A stretch of 64,000 nt of DNA from Burkholderia pyrrocinia. GTDB taxonomy: Bacteria > Pseudomonadota > Gammaproteobacteria > Burkholderiales > Burkholderiaceae. The position numbers and the translations under genes are program-made. Positions within the stretch are counted from its first letter, which is position 1. Every line of letters begins with the position of its first letter. Under the pieces are notes generated by a model. It had not been told where the DNA came from. It worked only from the letters and a program-made list of their open reading frames with translations, and searched no databases. The DNA is taken from positions 3,224,001-3,288,000 of the forward strand of contig NZ_CP070977.1 of assembly GCF_018417535.1 (NCBI RefSeq). The letters are read 5' to 3'. This document shows, one piece after another, positions 9,588 to 21,207 of this stretch.

Positions 9588-10640
9588 TCAGCGCCGCACG
9601 ACCTTGCGCCGCTGCGCGCTGATGCCCGCGTAGTCGGGCAGCGCGTCGACGCGCTTGCCTATCGCCTTCGCGTACAGCGGCATCAGGTCCGGCAGGCGGT
9701 TCAGCAGATCCTGGCGCCGGGCGGTGCTGTACGGGTGCGTGTAGATGAAGCCTGTCGCCTTGTTCGCGCGCGTCGCGACCGCGAGCTTGTCCCACAGCGT
9801 GATCGCCGCGCGCGGATCGAAGCCCGCGCGGGCGGCGATGTCGCCGCCGATCACGTCGGCTTCGGTCTCGTCGGTCGGGTCGTAGCGGAGCGCCTGAAGG
9901 CGCTCGCCGAGGTTCAGTGCCTGCGGCAGCGGATCGCCGACGCCGAACAGCGGCGGCAGCGCGGCTGCGCGCAGCGACGTCTGCGACGCCGCGCTGAAGT
10001 TGCTGCGCGCGTGTTCGCGCAGCGCGTGCGCGATGCCGTGCGCGAGCAGCACGCCGAGCTCGTCGTCGTTCAGGCGGACGCGGTCGAGCAGGCCGCCGTA
10101 CACGAGCACCTTGCCGCCCGGCAGGCAGGTCAGGCGGATGTCGCGCGAGCGGATCGCGTTGACGTCCCACGCCCAGTTCTTCACGCGATCGTTCCACTTC
10201 ACCGAATACGGCGCGAGCTTCGCGACGATCGCGCGCAGGCGCTTCACGCGCGGCTGGTTCGCGGGCAGCAGGCGGTTGCTGTCGGCTGCCGCCTGCACGA
10301 TCTGCGCGTATTCGTTCGCGGTGAGCTGTTCGAGCAGCGGCGACGGAAGCAGCGTACGGAACGCGATCTCGTTGCCGTAGCGGACCTGCTGCGGCGTCGG
10401 CGTATAAGCCTTCGCCGACGCGGTGGCGCCGGTCGGCTGCGCGGCTTCGGCGGCGGACGGCGGGACGGGCGCGGCGGAAGTCGCCGGCGCGGATGGCGTT
10501 GCCTGCGTAGCGGCCGGCGCGGAGCCCGCCGCGGCCGCACCGGTGTCGGCCGCGTGCGCGAACCCCGCGGCGAGTGCCGCGGCACCGACGCTCAACGAAG
10601 CCGCAACGCGCGCGACGCGGCGCAGGCGGTCACTGCGCAC
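9588..10640 (-). CDS. M48-family peptidase-like lipo/periplasmic protein lacking the catalytic Glu
   Basis: The protein of 350 residues has a signal peptide (cleavage probably after AHA at residue 30), an Ala/Pro-rich linker to about residue 80, and an M48 peptidase core. The zinc-binding motif HEXXH reads H201-G-I-A-H205, so both His ligands remain but the catalytic Glu is Gly. The third-ligand region DETEADVIGGDIAARAGFDP (about 257-276) is intact. Glu to Gly here needs two base changes (GAG to GGC), so it is unlikely to be a simple read error. It overlaps the ampG stop by 11 bases and is probably translated with it. I infer a pseudo-peptidase. Confidence 0.85.
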   Translation of the reverse strand: MRSDRLRRVARVAASLSVGAAALAAGFAHAADTGAAAAGSAPAATQATPSAPATSAAPVPPSAAEAAQPTGATASAKAYTPTPQQVRYGNEIAFRTLLPSPLLEQLTANEYAQIVQAAADSNRLLPANQPRVKRLRAIVAKLAPYSVKWNDRVKNWAWDVNAIRSRDIRLTCLPGGKVLVYGGLLDRVRLNDDELGVLLAHGIAHALREHARSNFSAASQTSLRAAALPPLFGVGDPLPQALNLGERLQALRYDPTDETEADVIGGDIAARAGFDPRAAITLWDKLAVATRANKATGFIYTHPYSTARRQDLLNRLPDLMPLYAKAIGKRVDALPDYAGISAQRRKVVRR

Positions 10641-12051
10641 GGCTGGCCTCGCCGTTGCGTGCGGTGCCGTTCCACGGCGCGATCCTGAACAGCAGCAGCA
10701 TGCCGGGAATCGCGAGCGCGGTGCACACGATGAAGTAGTCGAACCAGCCGATCTTCGCGACGATGAAGCCGCTCGCGGCCGATGCGAGCGTGCGCGGCAC
10801 CGATGCGAGGCTCGTGAACAGCGCGAACTGCGTGGCCGTGTAGCGCGGGTCGGTCGTGCTCGCGATATATGCGACGAACGCGGCCATCGTCAGGCCGGTG
10901 GTGAAGGTTTCGACGCCGTAGACGAGCGCGAGCGCGACCGTCATCGGGCTGAATTGCGGCGCGACGGCAATGCCGAAGATCGACAGCCCCGATGCGATCG
11001 CGTGGCTCGTCGCAACGGTGAAGTCGTAGAGCGCCGCGAGCACGGGCGAGCCGGGGCCGAGTTGCGCGAGCCACGCGAAGCCGAGCGTCGACACCATCTG
11101 CAGCGCGCCGAAGATCCACAGCCCGCGGCCGATGCCGATCTTCACGAGCCAGACGCCGCCGATGATGCCGCCGGCGACGCTCGCGACGAGCGCGGTGGTT
11201 TTCGCGACGATGCCGATCTCGGTGCGCGTGAAGCCGATGTCGAGGAAGAACGACGTCGACAGCGTGGTGGCCATCGTGTCGCCGATCTTGAACAGGAAGA
11301 TGAATGCGATGACGAGCAGCGCGCCGGTCCAGCCGTCGCGCTGGATGAATTCGCGAAACGGCAGCACGATCGCGTCGCGCAGGTTGCGCGGCGGTGCGCC
11401 GACCACTTCCGGCTCGCGCACGACGAGCGTCATCAGGATGCCCGGCAGCATGAACGCGCCGGTGATCGCGAACACGACATCCCACGGCATGTGGTCGGAC
11501 AGGATCAGCGCCAGCGAGCCGGGGATCAGCGCGGCGAGCTTGTATGCGTTCACGTGCACCGCGTTGCCGAGGCCCTGCTCGGTGTCGCGCAGCAGTTCGC
11601 GGCGATATGCGTCGATCACGATGTCGGAGCTCGCGCCGAAGAACGCGACGAGCGTCGTGAGCGCGGCCACGGTCCAGATCGAGTCGCGCGGCGATACGAA
11701 GCCGAGCGCGGCGATCGCGCCCGCGACCAGCACCTGAGTGAGCAGCATCCAGCCGCGCCGGCGGCCCGGCCGCCAGCCGGGCAGGCGCGGGAGGTAGCGG
11801 TCCATCAGCGGCGCCCACAGGAACTTCCACGTGTACGGGAACTGGATCAGCGCGAACAGGCCGATTTCCTTCAGGTTCACGCCCTCGGAGCGAAGCCATG
11901 CCTGCACGAGGTAGACGAGCGTGAACAGGGGCAGGCCCGACGTGAAGCCCAGGAACACGCAGATCAGCATGTGCGTATTCAGATAGGCTCGCCAGCCGGG
12001 GTGATCCTCGTGAGCGGTGAGTGCGGGCGCCTCGTGTGGCGTTTTCGACAT
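10630..12051 (-). CDS. ampG: AmpG-like muropeptide permease (MFS)
   Basis: AmpG carries anhydro-muropeptides from the periplasm into the cytoplasm for cell-wall recycling and thereby influences beta-lactamase induction. The 473-residue protein has about 12-14 hydrophobic segments. It has the family hallmarks FLGFTSGLPLFTLV near the N-terminus, WKFLWAPLMDRYLPRLPGWRPGRR, and GASSDIVIDAYRRELL. It is transcribed from the metW side, 95 bases after metW, and its 3' end overlaps the peptidase-like gene, suggesting a cell-wall-related pair. Confidence 0.9.
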   Translation of the reverse strand: MSKTPHEAPALTAHEDHPGWRAYLNTHMLICVFLGFTSGLPLFTLVYLVQAWLRSEGVNLKEIGLFALIQFPYTWKFLWAPLMDRYLPRLPGWRPGRRRGWMLLTQVLVAGAIAALGFVSPRDSIWTVAALTTLVAFFGASSDIVIDAYRRELLRDTEQGLGNAVHVNAYKLAALIPGSLALILSDHMPWDVVFAITGAFMLPGILMTLVVREPEVVGAPPRNLRDAIVLPFREFIQRDGWTGALLVIAFIFLFKIGDTMATTLSTSFFLDIGFTRTEIGIVAKTTALVASVAGGIIGGVWLVKIGIGRGLWIFGALQMVSTLGFAWLAQLGPGSPVLAALYDFTVATSHAIASGLSIFGIAVAPQFSPMTVALALVYGVETFTTGLTMAAFVAYIASTTDPRYTATQFALFTSLASVPRTLASAASGFIVAKIGWFDYFIVCTALAIPGMLLLFRIAPWNGTARNGEASRAQ

Positions 12052-12146
12052 GGACTGGAACTGGGTAGCGTTGACTGATTGCGGCGGCAGCGCGCGGCGG
12101 GGGAGCGGCGCGGGCCGGGCCCGGCGTCCGTCAACGGCCCCCCGGC

Positions 12147-12755
12147 TCAGCTGCGCTTGACGCGGTAGACAGCAAGACTACCACGCCAGTTCGCTCCCCA
12201 TCGAATCGGCTGGCCTTCGTGCAGCACGACGCGGTCGAGGATCGTGACGCCGACTTCGGGCGCGAGCGCCTCGAAATCCTTGATCGTCAGCACCCGCACG
12301 TTCGGCGTGTTGTGCCACTGGTACGGCAGCGATTTCGACACGGGCATCCGGCCGTGCAGCACCGACAGCCGGTGCGACCAGTAGCCGAAGTTCGGGAACG
12401 ACACGATGCACTCGCGGCCGACGCGCGCCGTTTCGCGCAGGATCGCGGCCGTCTGGTGGATCGTCTGCAGCGTTTGCGACAGGATCGCGATGTCGAAGCT
12501 GTGGTCCTCGAACAGGCGCAGGCCGTCCTCGAGGTTCTGCTGGATCACGTTGATGCCGTTCTTCGCGCTTGCGAGCACGCCCGCGTCGTTCAGTTCGATC
12601 CCGTAGCCGGTGACGTCCAGCTCCTCCATCAGCAGCGCGAGCAGCGAGCCGTCGCCGCAGCCGAGGTCGAGCACGGTCGAGCGCGGCTCGACCCAGCGTG
12701 CGATCGTGCGGAAGTCCGCGCGCGCGGACAGGGAATTCAGCGCTTGCTGGTTCAT
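12147..12755 (-). CDS. metW: MetW, methionine biosynthesis methyltransferase-like partner of MetX
   Basis: MetW is a small class I methyltransferase-fold protein that is almost always encoded beside metX and is needed for full homoserine acyltransferase activity in several proteobacteria. The 202-residue protein has the SAM-binding motif [14 protein letters not shown], followed by GYGIELND and the family stretch [20 protein letters not shown]. Its ATG overlaps the metX stop in the sequence ATGA (12752-12755), so the two are translationally coupled and share the upstream SAM-II leader. Confidence 0.95.
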   Translation of the reverse strand: MNQQALNSLSARADFRTIARWVEPRSTVLDLGCGDGSLLALLMEELDVTGYGIELNDAGVLASAKNGINVIQQNLEDGLRLFEDHSFDIAILSQTLQTIHQTAAILRETARVGRECIVSFPNFGYWSHRLSVLHGRMPVSKSLPYQWHNTPNVRVLTIKDFEALAPEVGVTILDRVVLHEGQPIRWGANWRGSLAVYRVKRS

Positions 12756-13897
12756 GCCCTCACCTCGTTGGCGATTCGTTCGTAATACGCGCGGATCAGG
12801 TTGTGATAGCGCGCGTCGTCGAGCAGGAACGCGTCGTGGCCGTGCGGCGCGTCGATTTCCGCGTAGGTGACCGTGCGCTTGTTGTCGAGCAGCGCCTTCA
12901 CGATCTCGCGCGAACGCGCCGGCGCGAAGCGCCAGTCGGTCGAGAAGCTCGCGATCAGGTATTTCGCCTGCGTTTGCGCAAGCGCGGCGGTCAGGTTGCC
13001 GTCGAACGCCTTGGCCGGATCGAAGTAGTCGAGCGCGCGCGTGATCAGCAGGTATGTGTTCGCGTCGAAGTAGTCGGCGAACTTGTCGCCCTGGTAGCGC
13101 AGGTACGACTCGACCTCGAATTCGACGTCGAAGCTGAAGTTGTACGCGTCGAGCGCGCCGTCGGCGCGGCGCAGCGCGCGGCCGAATTTCTCGGCCATGT
13201 CGTCGTCGGACAGGTACGTGATGTGGCCGATCATTCGCGCGACGCGCAGGCCGCGCTTCGGCTTCACGTCGTGCGCATAGTAGTCGCCGCCGTGGAAGTC
13301 GGGATCGGACAGGATCGCCGAGCGCGCGACCTCGTTGAACGCGATGTTCTGCGCGGACAGCTTCGGCGTCGACGCGATGTCGATGCAGTGTGCGACGCGC
13401 TCCGGATACATCAGGCTCCACGCGAGCGCCTGCATCCCGCCGAGGCTGCCGCCCATCACGGCCGCGAAGCGCTCGATGCCGAACGCGTCGGCGACGCGCG
13501 CCTGCGCATGCACCCAGTCCTCGACGGTGACCACCGGAAAGCGCGCGCCGTACGGCTTGCCCGTCGACGGATCGATGCTCATCGGGCCGGTCGAGCCGAA
13601 GCACGAGCCGAGGTTGTTCACGCCGATCACGAAGAAGCGGTTGGTGTCGAGCGGCTTGCCGGGCCCGACCATGTTGTCCCACCAGCCGGTGCTGCGCGGA
13701 TCGTCCGCGTAGACGCCGGCGACGTGATGCGACGCGTTGAGCGCGTGGCAGACGAGCACCGCGTTCGAGCGCGCGGCGTTGAGCTCGCCGTACGTCTCGA
13801 CGACGAGCTGATAGTTGCCGAGCGCGCTGCCGCTTTGCAAGCGCAGCGGTTCGGCGAAATGCATGGTCTGTGGAGCGACGATGCCGATCGATTCCAT
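12752..13897 (-). CDS. metX: Homoserine O-acyltransferase (MetX family, succinyl type by genus)
   Basis: This enzyme acylates homoserine as the first committed step of methionine synthesis. The 381-residue alpha/beta-hydrolase protein has the nucleophile Ser151 in [14 protein letters not shown], and Asp and His of the triad in SFSTDWRF and APHGHDAFL. The oxyanion region [12 protein letters not shown] is present. From memory, the Burkholderia enzymes are annotated as succinyl-CoA dependent (metXS); the sequence alone does not prove the donor. Translation starts at 13897 behind GGCGG, which is the target of the riboswitch. Confidence 0.94.
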   Translation of the reverse strand: MESIGIVAPQTMHFAEPLRLQSGSALGNYQLVVETYGELNAARSNAVLVCHALNASHHVAGVYADDPRSTGWWDNMVGPGKPLDTNRFFVIGVNNLGSCFGSTGPMSIDPSTGKPYGARFPVVTVEDWVHAQARVADAFGIERFAAVMGGSLGGMQALAWSLMYPERVAHCIDIASTPKLSAQNIAFNEVARSAILSDPDFHGGDYYAHDVKPKRGLRVARMIGHITYLSDDDMAEKFGRALRRADGALDAYNFSFDVEFEVESYLRYQGDKFADYFDANTYLLITRALDYFDPAKAFDGNLTAALAQTQAKYLIASFSTDWRFAPARSREIVKALLDNKRTVTYAEIDAPHGHDAFLLDDARYHNLIRAYYERIANEVRA

Positions 13898-13902
13898 TCG
13901 TT

Positions 13903-14025
13903 CCGCCTTATGACTGGGCGGCTAAATGGTGTCGGCGATGCGCGGAGTCGAAGATGCGCGGCTGACGACCTCTTTAGCCGCATTTGTAGTGAACCGCCGG
14001 GACAAAGACAAATCAAGGCCCCGGC
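13903..14025 (-). promoter_or_regulatory. SAM-II riboswitch with translational expression platform for metXW
   Basis: Reading the minus strand from 14025, P1 is GCCGGG (14020-14025) with CCCGGC (13996-14001). The loop carries UUGAUUUGU, whose AUUUGU pairs with ACAAAU (the pseudoknot), followed by the hallmark GCGGCUAAAGAGGUC. The ribosome-binding side has two alternatives. UUUAGCCGC (13918-13926) is perfectly complementary to GCGGCUAAA in the aptamer (13973-13981). The overlapping CCGCC (13917-13921) pairs with GGCGG (13903-13907) at the metX ribosome-binding site. SAM binding would hold GCUAAA, free the CCGCC strand and close the site. The motif match is from memory of the family; no covariance model was run. 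Confidence 0.87.
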
Positions 14026-14904
14026 CGGTTCGCGCGCCCGCAATCGAGTCAGCAAATCGGCGCGCTTCCGACACACCGCCCGGGAGGGGGCGGCAGTCGG
14101 CAAAGTATAGCGGAAATCCGGAGGGCACGGATTTCACGGCACAGCCGTCGGTTTGCACGCGCAAATCGTCGAGTGTCGCGGTGGTGGCGCCCGGCATGAA
14201 CAGGGTCGACGCGCAGTCGTCAGTCGTGCCGGAGCGGCGAGCGGGGGTTGCTGTCGGCGAACGCTTTGCTTACTGCAGGATCAGCCGCAAATGCGCGTCG
14301 GCCTGCTCGCTCGGCGATTTCTGGAATCCGCCTTTCGCGAAGCGGTGCCACCTGCCGATCACGTAGCTGACGAGCAGGCTTGCGCGCGCAGCCGGGTCGT
14401 AATCGGCCGGCAGCGGGAAGGGCGCGGCACCGTCGGGCGCGGCAGCTTCCGTGCGCGCGACCCGCAGGCATTGCTTGACGGTCGCCTCGATGCGATCGAG
14501 CAACTGGTTCACGCGTTCGGTGAGCCGTTCGTCCTCGCCGACCAGCGCTTCGCCGGTCAGCACGCGCGTCATCCCGGGGTTCTTCGCGGAGAAATTGAGC
14601 ATCGTCAGCGCGATCGTGCGGGCCTGCAGCACGCCGTTCGGCTCCTTCGCGACGATCTGGTTGACGAGGCCGAACAGCGACTGCTCGATGAACTCGATCA
14701 GCCCTTCGTACATCTTCGCCTTGCTCGGGAAATGGCGGTACAGCGCGGCTTCCGACACGTCGAGCCGGGCCGCCAGCGCGGCCGTCGTGATCTTCTCGCG
14801 TTTCGGCGCCTCGAGCATCGCGGCGAGCGTCTGCAGGATGTGCACGCGGCGCTCGCCCGGCTTCGGACGTGCACGGGTGCGGGTGGGTGATGCCTGGTCG
14901 TCCG

Positions 14905-16601
<1,697 letters not shown>

Positions 16602-16885
16602 TCAGGCTGGGAACGGTTGAAACACGGCGAATTGTACAGGAGTGGCGCAGCGCAGCATCGGGTTTTTGGGCTGGCGGAACGCGGGCGGCGCGGCTCGGGC
16701 ACCGCACGCGGCGGCCCGCCGGCTATGGCGCTGCGCGATGCGGGCGACGGTGCGCGCGCGGCGGCGGCAGGCAGGTCCGCGCGCGTTCGTGACGAACCTC
16801 GGCCGGGCGGCCGGCGTGCAAAATCCGTCCGTCGCGCTATGCTTGTCGCGTAGGGCGACTTCACGCCCGCTTCCGCGATTGCGCC

Positions 16886-17110
16886 ATGACCGATTCCGCC
16901 GCCGACGCCCGTTCCGCCCCGCGCCGTGCGCGCTGCCCGCACTGCGGGCGCGGCTTCGACTGCGGCGCCCGCACGCAGCCGTTCGACTGCTGGTGCGCGT
17001 CGATGCCGACGCTGCGCGGCGGCACGCCGCCTGCGCCCGGCACGCGCTGTCTGTGTCCCGAGTGCCTCGCCGACGAGATCGCGCAGCGCATGGCCGGCGC
17101 GACCGGCTGA
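16886..17110 (+). CDS. Small cysteine-rich CWC-type protein
   Basis: This 74-residue protein has seven cysteines in the order CPHC, DC, DCWC and LCPEC, including the CWC signature after QPFD. This matches the cysteine-rich CWC family of small, probably zinc-binding proteins of unknown function. There is no signal peptide. It is read divergently from argB and lies 91 bases before the RegB-type kinase gene, so it could share a promoter with that system, which is inference only. Confidence 0.8.
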   Translation: MTDSAADARSAPRRARCPHCGRGFDCGARTQPFDCWCASMPTLRGGTPPAPGTRCLCPECLADEIAQRMAGATG

Positions 17111-17201
17111 CAGCACCGGCCTGGCACGCGATGCGCCCCGTTCACCCGCTCCGATCCGGCCCCGCTGGAGGCGCCGCCCGCTAAACGGGTAAACTGCCCG
17201 G

Positions 17202-18608
17202 ATGCAACGAATCACCACCACCGGGCGCGTCAACCTCAGTCACCTGTTCTGGCTTCGCAATCTCGCGATCATCGGCCAGCTCGTGACGATCGGCGTCGTG
17301 CAGACCTATTTCGGCGTGCACCTGCCGTTGCCGGCGATGCTGATGGTCATCGCGCTCGAAATCGTTTTCAACGCGCTGACCTGGGTGCGCGTGCTGCGCG
17401 CGCGGCCCGAGACCAATTTCGAGTTGCTCGGCCAGTTGTGGGTCGACCTCGGTGCGCTGTCGGCGCTGCTGTTCCTGTCGGGCGGCACGACCAACCCGTT
17501 CGTGTCGCTGTACCTGCCGTCGCTCGCGATCGCGGCGGCCGTGCTGCCGTGGCACCTGATGATCTGGCTCGCGGCGTTCGCGGTCGCCTGCTACGCGGCG
17601 CTCGGCTTCGATTCGGTGCCGCTCAACATGGACAACCCCGCGAACCTGTTCGACTACTACCGCACCGGGATGTGGGCGAACTTCATGGTCAGCGTCGGGC
17701 TGATCGCGTGGTTCGTCGCGCGCATGTCGAATGCGCTGCGCCAGCGCGATGCGGCGCTCGGCGAAGCGCAGCAGCACCTGCTGCGCGACGAGCGGGCGGT
17801 TGCGCTCGGCGTGCAGGCCGCCACCGTCGCGCACGAGATGGGCACGCCGCTGTCGACGATCGCGATGCTCGCCGAGGAGCTGCGCGACGCGGCGCGCGCC
17901 GACCCGGGGCTGGCCCGCTACGAGGCCGACCTGAAGGTGCTCGAGGAACAGATGACGCTCTGCACGTCGGCGCTCGCGCGCCTGCGCAGCCGCGCAAGTG
18001 CGCCGGCGAGCCGCCAGCCGGTGGACGACTGGCTCGACACGTTCGTCGAGCACTGGCGCCTGCGGCATCCGCACGTGCAGTTCGAGCTGCTCGGCGCGCG
18101 TCCGGCGGGCGTCGCGCTCGACGACACGGTCGCGGCCGGCCAGATCCTGACGATCCTGCTCGATAACGCCGCGCGCGCGAGCCCGCAGCGCGTGACGCTG
18201 GCAGGGAAGGTCGCGCACGACCGCGCGGCCGACGTGATCGAATTCGAGGTATGCGACGACGGGCCCGGCATTCCGGCCGCGCTGCGCGAATCGCTCGGCG
18301 CGATGCCGGTCGACAGCACGCAGGGCGGACACGGGGTCGGCCTGTATCTCGCGTTCAGTGCGGCCGCGCGGCTCGGCGGCGAGATCGAACTGTCCGATGT
18401 CACGCCGCGCGCGGCGGGCGGCAACGGGCGGGCCGGCGGTGCGGCGAATGGTCACGCCGCCGTCGTATCGGGTCAACGCGCGGCCGAACGAACGGCCGGC
18501 ACGCCGGACAGCCGCCCGGCCGGCGCAACCGCCGGGCGCGGCACACGGGCGGTGCTGCGCCTGCCGGTCGTGCGCGTCGCGGCGCCGGCTGCCTCAACCA
18601 ACACGTAG
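17202..18608 (+). CDS. regB: RegB/PrrB-type redox sensor histidine kinase
   Basis: The 468-residue membrane kinase has about six hydrophobic segments in residues 17-175 with the quinone/redox signature GGTTNPF at 94-100 between them. The phospho-accepting H211 lies in VAHEMGTPLST. A cysteine at about 254 (MTLCTSAL) sits where the redox-active cysteine of RegB is expected. The ATPase domain has DNAARASP, DDGPGIP and GGHGVGLYLA. An Ala/Gly-rich stretch of about 50 residues splits the last strands of the domain (about 405-450), which is unusual. It is followed 13 bases later by its regulator gene. Such systems control respiratory and redox genes. Confidence 0.87.
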   Translation: MQRITTTGRVNLSHLFWLRNLAIIGQLVTIGVVQTYFGVHLPLPAMLMVIALEIVFNALTWVRVLRARPETNFELLGQLWVDLGALSALLFLSGGTTNPFVSLYLPSLAIAAAVLPWHLMIWLAAFAVACYAALGFDSVPLNMDNPANLFDYYRTGMWANFMVSVGLIAWFVARMSNALRQRDAALGEAQQHLLRDERAVALGVQAATVAHEMGTPLSTIAMLAEELRDAARADPGLARYEADLKVLEEQMTLCTSALARLRSRASAPASRQPVDDWLDTFVEHWRLRHPHVQFELLGARPAGVALDDTVAAGQILTILLDNAARASPQRVTLAGKVAHDRAADVIEFEVCDDGPGIPAALRESLGAMPVDSTQGGHGVGLYLAFSAAARLGGEIELSDVTPRAAGGNGRAGGAANGHAAVVSGQRAAERTAGTPDSRPAGATAGRGTRAVLRLPVVRVAAPAASTNT

Positions 18609-18621
18609 ACGGAGAAACCAC

Positions 18622-19164
18622 ATGAGCGAGAACAATTTCCTGGTGATCGACGACAACGAGGTGTTCGCGGGCACGCTCGCGCGCGGCCTCGAGCGCCGCG
18701 GTTACGCGGTCCAGCAGGCGCACGACAAGGAGACGGCGCTCAGGCTCGCCGCGGGCGGCAAGTTCCAGTTCATCACCGTCGACCTGCATCTCGGCGAGGA
18801 TTCGGGCCTGAGCCTGATCGCGCCGCTGTGCGACCTGCAGCCCGATGCGCGGATTCTGGTGCTGACCGGCTACGCGAGCATCGCGACCGCCGTGCAGGCG
18901 GTGAAGGAAGGCGCCGACAACTATCTCGCGAAGCCCGCGAACGTCGAGTCGATCCTGGCCGCGCTGCAGACCAACGCGACCGAAGTGCAGGCCGACGAGG
19001 CGCTCGAGAATCCGGTCGTGCTGTCGGTCGACCGGCTCGAATGGGAGCACATCCAGCGCGTGCTCGCGGAGAACAACAACAACATCTCGGCGACCGCGCG
19101 CGCGCTGAACATGCACCGCCGCACGCTGCAGCGCAAGCTCGCGAAGAAGCCGGTCCGGCAGTAA
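18622..19164 (+). CDS. regA: RegA/PrrA/ActR-type response regulator
   Basis: The 180-residue regulator has a receiver domain (residues 1-125) with the acidic pair in IDDNE, phospho-acceptor Asp54 in ITVDLHLGEDSG, and Lys in YLAKPAN. After a short linker comes a Fis-like helix-turn-helix (NNNNISATARALNMHRRTLQRKL). This is the compact RegA architecture, without an AAA+ domain. A GGAGAA site precedes the ATG. It forms an operon with the upstream RegB-type kinase and ends before a strong terminator. Confidence 0.9.
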   Translation: MSENNFLVIDDNEVFAGTLARGLERRGYAVQQAHDKETALRLAAGGKFQFITVDLHLGEDSGLSLIAPLCDLQPDARILVLTGYASIATAVQAVKEGADNYLAKPANVESILAALQTNATEVQADEALENPVVLSVDRLEWEHIQRVLAENNNNISATARALNMHRRTLQRKLAKKPVRQ

Positions 19165-19267
19165 GCGACGCGCCGCGGTTGTCGCGGCGGGTGTCGGTTC
19201 CGCACGACGCGCGACGCGGGTTGCGAGGTGCAGGCCGTGCTCGGCTGCCCGCCGGACCCGCCAACGA

Positions 19268-19296
19268 AAACGGGCGGCCCGTCGGGCCGCCCGTTT
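19268..19296. terminator. Bidirectional terminator between regA and hslU
   Basis: A perfect 13-base stem, AAACGGGCGGCCC (19268-19280) with its complement (19284-19296), has the three-base loop GTC. It separates two convergent operons. Confidence 0.85.
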
Positions 19297-19316
19297 CGCA
19301 TTCGACGCCGCGCGCG

Positions 19317-20660
19317 TTACAGCACGTAGCGCGACAGGTCTTCGTCCTGCGACACTTCGCCGAGCGCCCGGTCGACATACTTCGCGTCGATCGTCACACG
19401 CTCGCCGGCGTGGTTGCCGGCCGCGAACGACACTTCCTCGAGCAGTTTCTCGATCACCGTGTACAGCCGGCGCGCACCGATGTTCTCGGTCTTCTCGTTG
19501 ACCGCATACGCGATCTCCGCGAGGCGGCGGATGCCGTCCGCGGCGAATTCGAGCTGCACGTCTTCGGTCGCGAGCAGTGCCTGGTACTGCTTGACGAGGC
19601 TCGCGTCGGTCGCATCGAGGATCGCCTCGAAGTCTTCGACCGACAGCGAATCGAGCTCGACGCGGATCGGAAAGCGGCCCTGCAGTTCGGGGATCAGGTC
19701 GCTCGGCTTCGCGAGGTGGAACGCGCCGCTCGCGATGAACAGGATGTGATCGGTCTTCACCATCCCGTACTTCGTGTTGATCGTCGTCCCTTCGACGAGC
19801 GGCAGCAGGTCGCGCTGCACGCCCTGGCGCGACACTTCGCCGCCGCTGCCTTCGTTGTTGCGCGACGTGATCTTGTCGATCTCGTCGAGGAACACGATGC
19901 CGTTCTGCTCGACGTTCTGCACGGCCTTCGTCTTCACTTCCTCTTCGTTGAGCATCTTCGCCGCTTCCTCGTCGGTCAGCAGCTTCAGCGCTTCCTTGAT
20001 CTTCACCTTGCGGCGCTGCTTCTTGCCGCTGCCGAGGTTCGAGAACATCGAGCGGATCTGCTCGGTCATCTCTTCCATCCCCGGGGGCGCCATGATGTCC
20101 AGGCCGGCCGACGGCTGCTCCAGGTCGAGCTCGACTTCCTTGTCGTCGAGCTGGCCTTCGCGCAGGCGCTTGCGGAACGTCTGGCGCGTCGCGTTGTTGT
20201 CGTCGTTCGCGTGTTCGGCATTGCCGCCGAAGCCCACCGCGCGCGGTTGCGGCAGCAGGATGTCGAGGATGCGGTCTTCCGCCTGGTCGGTCGCCTTGCT
20301 GCGCACCTTGCGCATCTCGGTTTCGCGCGTCTGCTTGACCGAGGTCTCCATGAGGTCGCGCACGATGCTGTCGACGTCGCGGCCGACGTAGCCGACTTCG
20401 GTGAACTTGGTCGCTTCGATCTTGATGAACGGCGCATCGGCGAGCTTCGCGAGGCGGCGCGCGATTTCGGTCTTGCCGACGCCCGTCGGCCCGATCATCA
20501 GGATGTTCTTCGGCGTGATTTCCGTGCGTAGCGGGTCGGCAACCTGCTGGCGGCGCCAGCGGTTGCGCAGCGCGACCGCGACGGCCTTCTTCGCGTTGTT
20601 CTGGCCGATGATGTGCTTGTCGAGTTCCGAGACGATCTCGGCAGGGGTCATGGTGCTCAT
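19317..20660 (-). CDS. hslU: HslU, ATPase subunit of the HslVU protease
   Basis: HslU is the hexameric AAA+ unfoldase that feeds the HslV proteasome-like peptidase. The 447-residue protein has Walker A GPTGVGKT, the pore loop [14 protein letters not shown], a long inserted I-domain (about residues 110-240), Walker B IVFLDEID, and the C-terminal tail ending LSRYVL that inserts into HslV. I chose the ATG at 20660 ([10 protein letters not shown]), giving the common family length. It lies 10 bases after hslV, as in many proteobacteria. Confidence 0.97.
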   Translation of the reverse strand: MSTMTPAEIVSELDKHIIGQNNAKKAVAVALRNRWRRQQVADPLRTEITPKNILMIGPTGVGKTEIARRLAKLADAPFIKIEATKFTEVGYVGRDVDSIVRDLMETSVKQTRETEMRKVRSKATDQAEDRILDILLPQPRAVGFGGNAEHANDDNNATRQTFRKRLREGQLDDKEVELDLEQPSAGLDIMAPPGMEEMTEQIRSMFSNLGSGKKQRRKVKIKEALKLLTDEEAAKMLNEEEVKTKAVQNVEQNGIVFLDEIDKITSRNNEGSGGEVSRQGVQRDLLPLVEGTTINTKYGMVKTDHILFIASGAFHLAKPSDLIPELQGRFPIRVELDSLSVEDFEAILDATDASLVKQYQALLATEDVQLEFAADGIRRLAEIAYAVNEKTENIGARRLYTVIEKLLEEVSFAAGNHAGERVTIDAKYVDRALGEVSQDEDLSRYVL

Positions 20661-20670
20661 GGTGCGGTCC

Positions 20671-21207
20671 TTACTCGATCGTTTCGATGATGCGGTTGTG
20701 GTTCGTGTAGATGCACATGTCGCCCGCGATCCCGAGCGACTTCTCGACGATCTCGCGCGGCGACAGCTCGGTGTTCTCGACGAGCGCGCGCGCCGCGGCC
20801 TGCGCATACGCGCCGCCCGAGCCGATCGCGCAGATGCCGCCTTCCGGGTCGAGCACGTCGCCGTTGCCGGTGATCACGAGCGTGGTGGTCGCATCGGCCG
20901 CGATCAGCATCGCCTCGAGGCGGCGCAGCATCCGGTCGGTGCGCCAGTCCTTCGCGAGCTCGACGGCCGCACGGGTCAGGTTGCCCTGGTGCTTCTCGAG
21001 CTTCGCCTCGAAGCGGTCGAGCAGCGAGAACGCATCGGCGGTGCCGCCCGCGAATCCGACCAGAACCTGGTTGTTGTAGATCCGCCGCACTTTCCGCGCA
21101 CCACCCTTCATGACGATGTTGCCGAGGGTTACCTGGCCGTCGCCGCCAAGCGCGACCTTGTCGCCGCGCCGGACCGAAACGATGGTCGTGCCGTGAAATT
21201 GCTCCAT
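20671..21207 (-). CDS. hslV: HslV, peptidase subunit of the HslVU protease
   Basis: HslV forms the double-hexamer chamber of the two-component ATP-dependent protease. The 178-residue proprotein begins [25 protein letters not shown]; removal of the leader exposes the catalytic Thr of TTIVSVR. The conserved [22 protein letters not shown] and the [14 protein letters not shown] calcium/sodium-site region are present. I chose the ATG at 21207 rather than an upstream one because it gives the canonical short leader. The family is part of heat-shock protein quality control. Confidence 0.97.
   Translation of the reverse strand: MEQFHGTTIVSVRRGDKVALGGDGQVTLGNIVMKGGARKVRRIYNNQVLVGFAGGTADAFSLLDRFEAKLEKHQGNLTRAAVELAKDWRTDRMLRRLEAMLIAADATTTLVITGNGDVLDPEGGICAIGSGGAYAQAAARALVENTELSPREIVEKSLGIAGDMCIYTNHNRIIETIE

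Noticed and set aside
10423..12078. 551-codon plus-strand frame opposite ampG
   Set aside because: It is antisense to a well-supported permease and has a chance-like Arg/Asp/His-rich composition.
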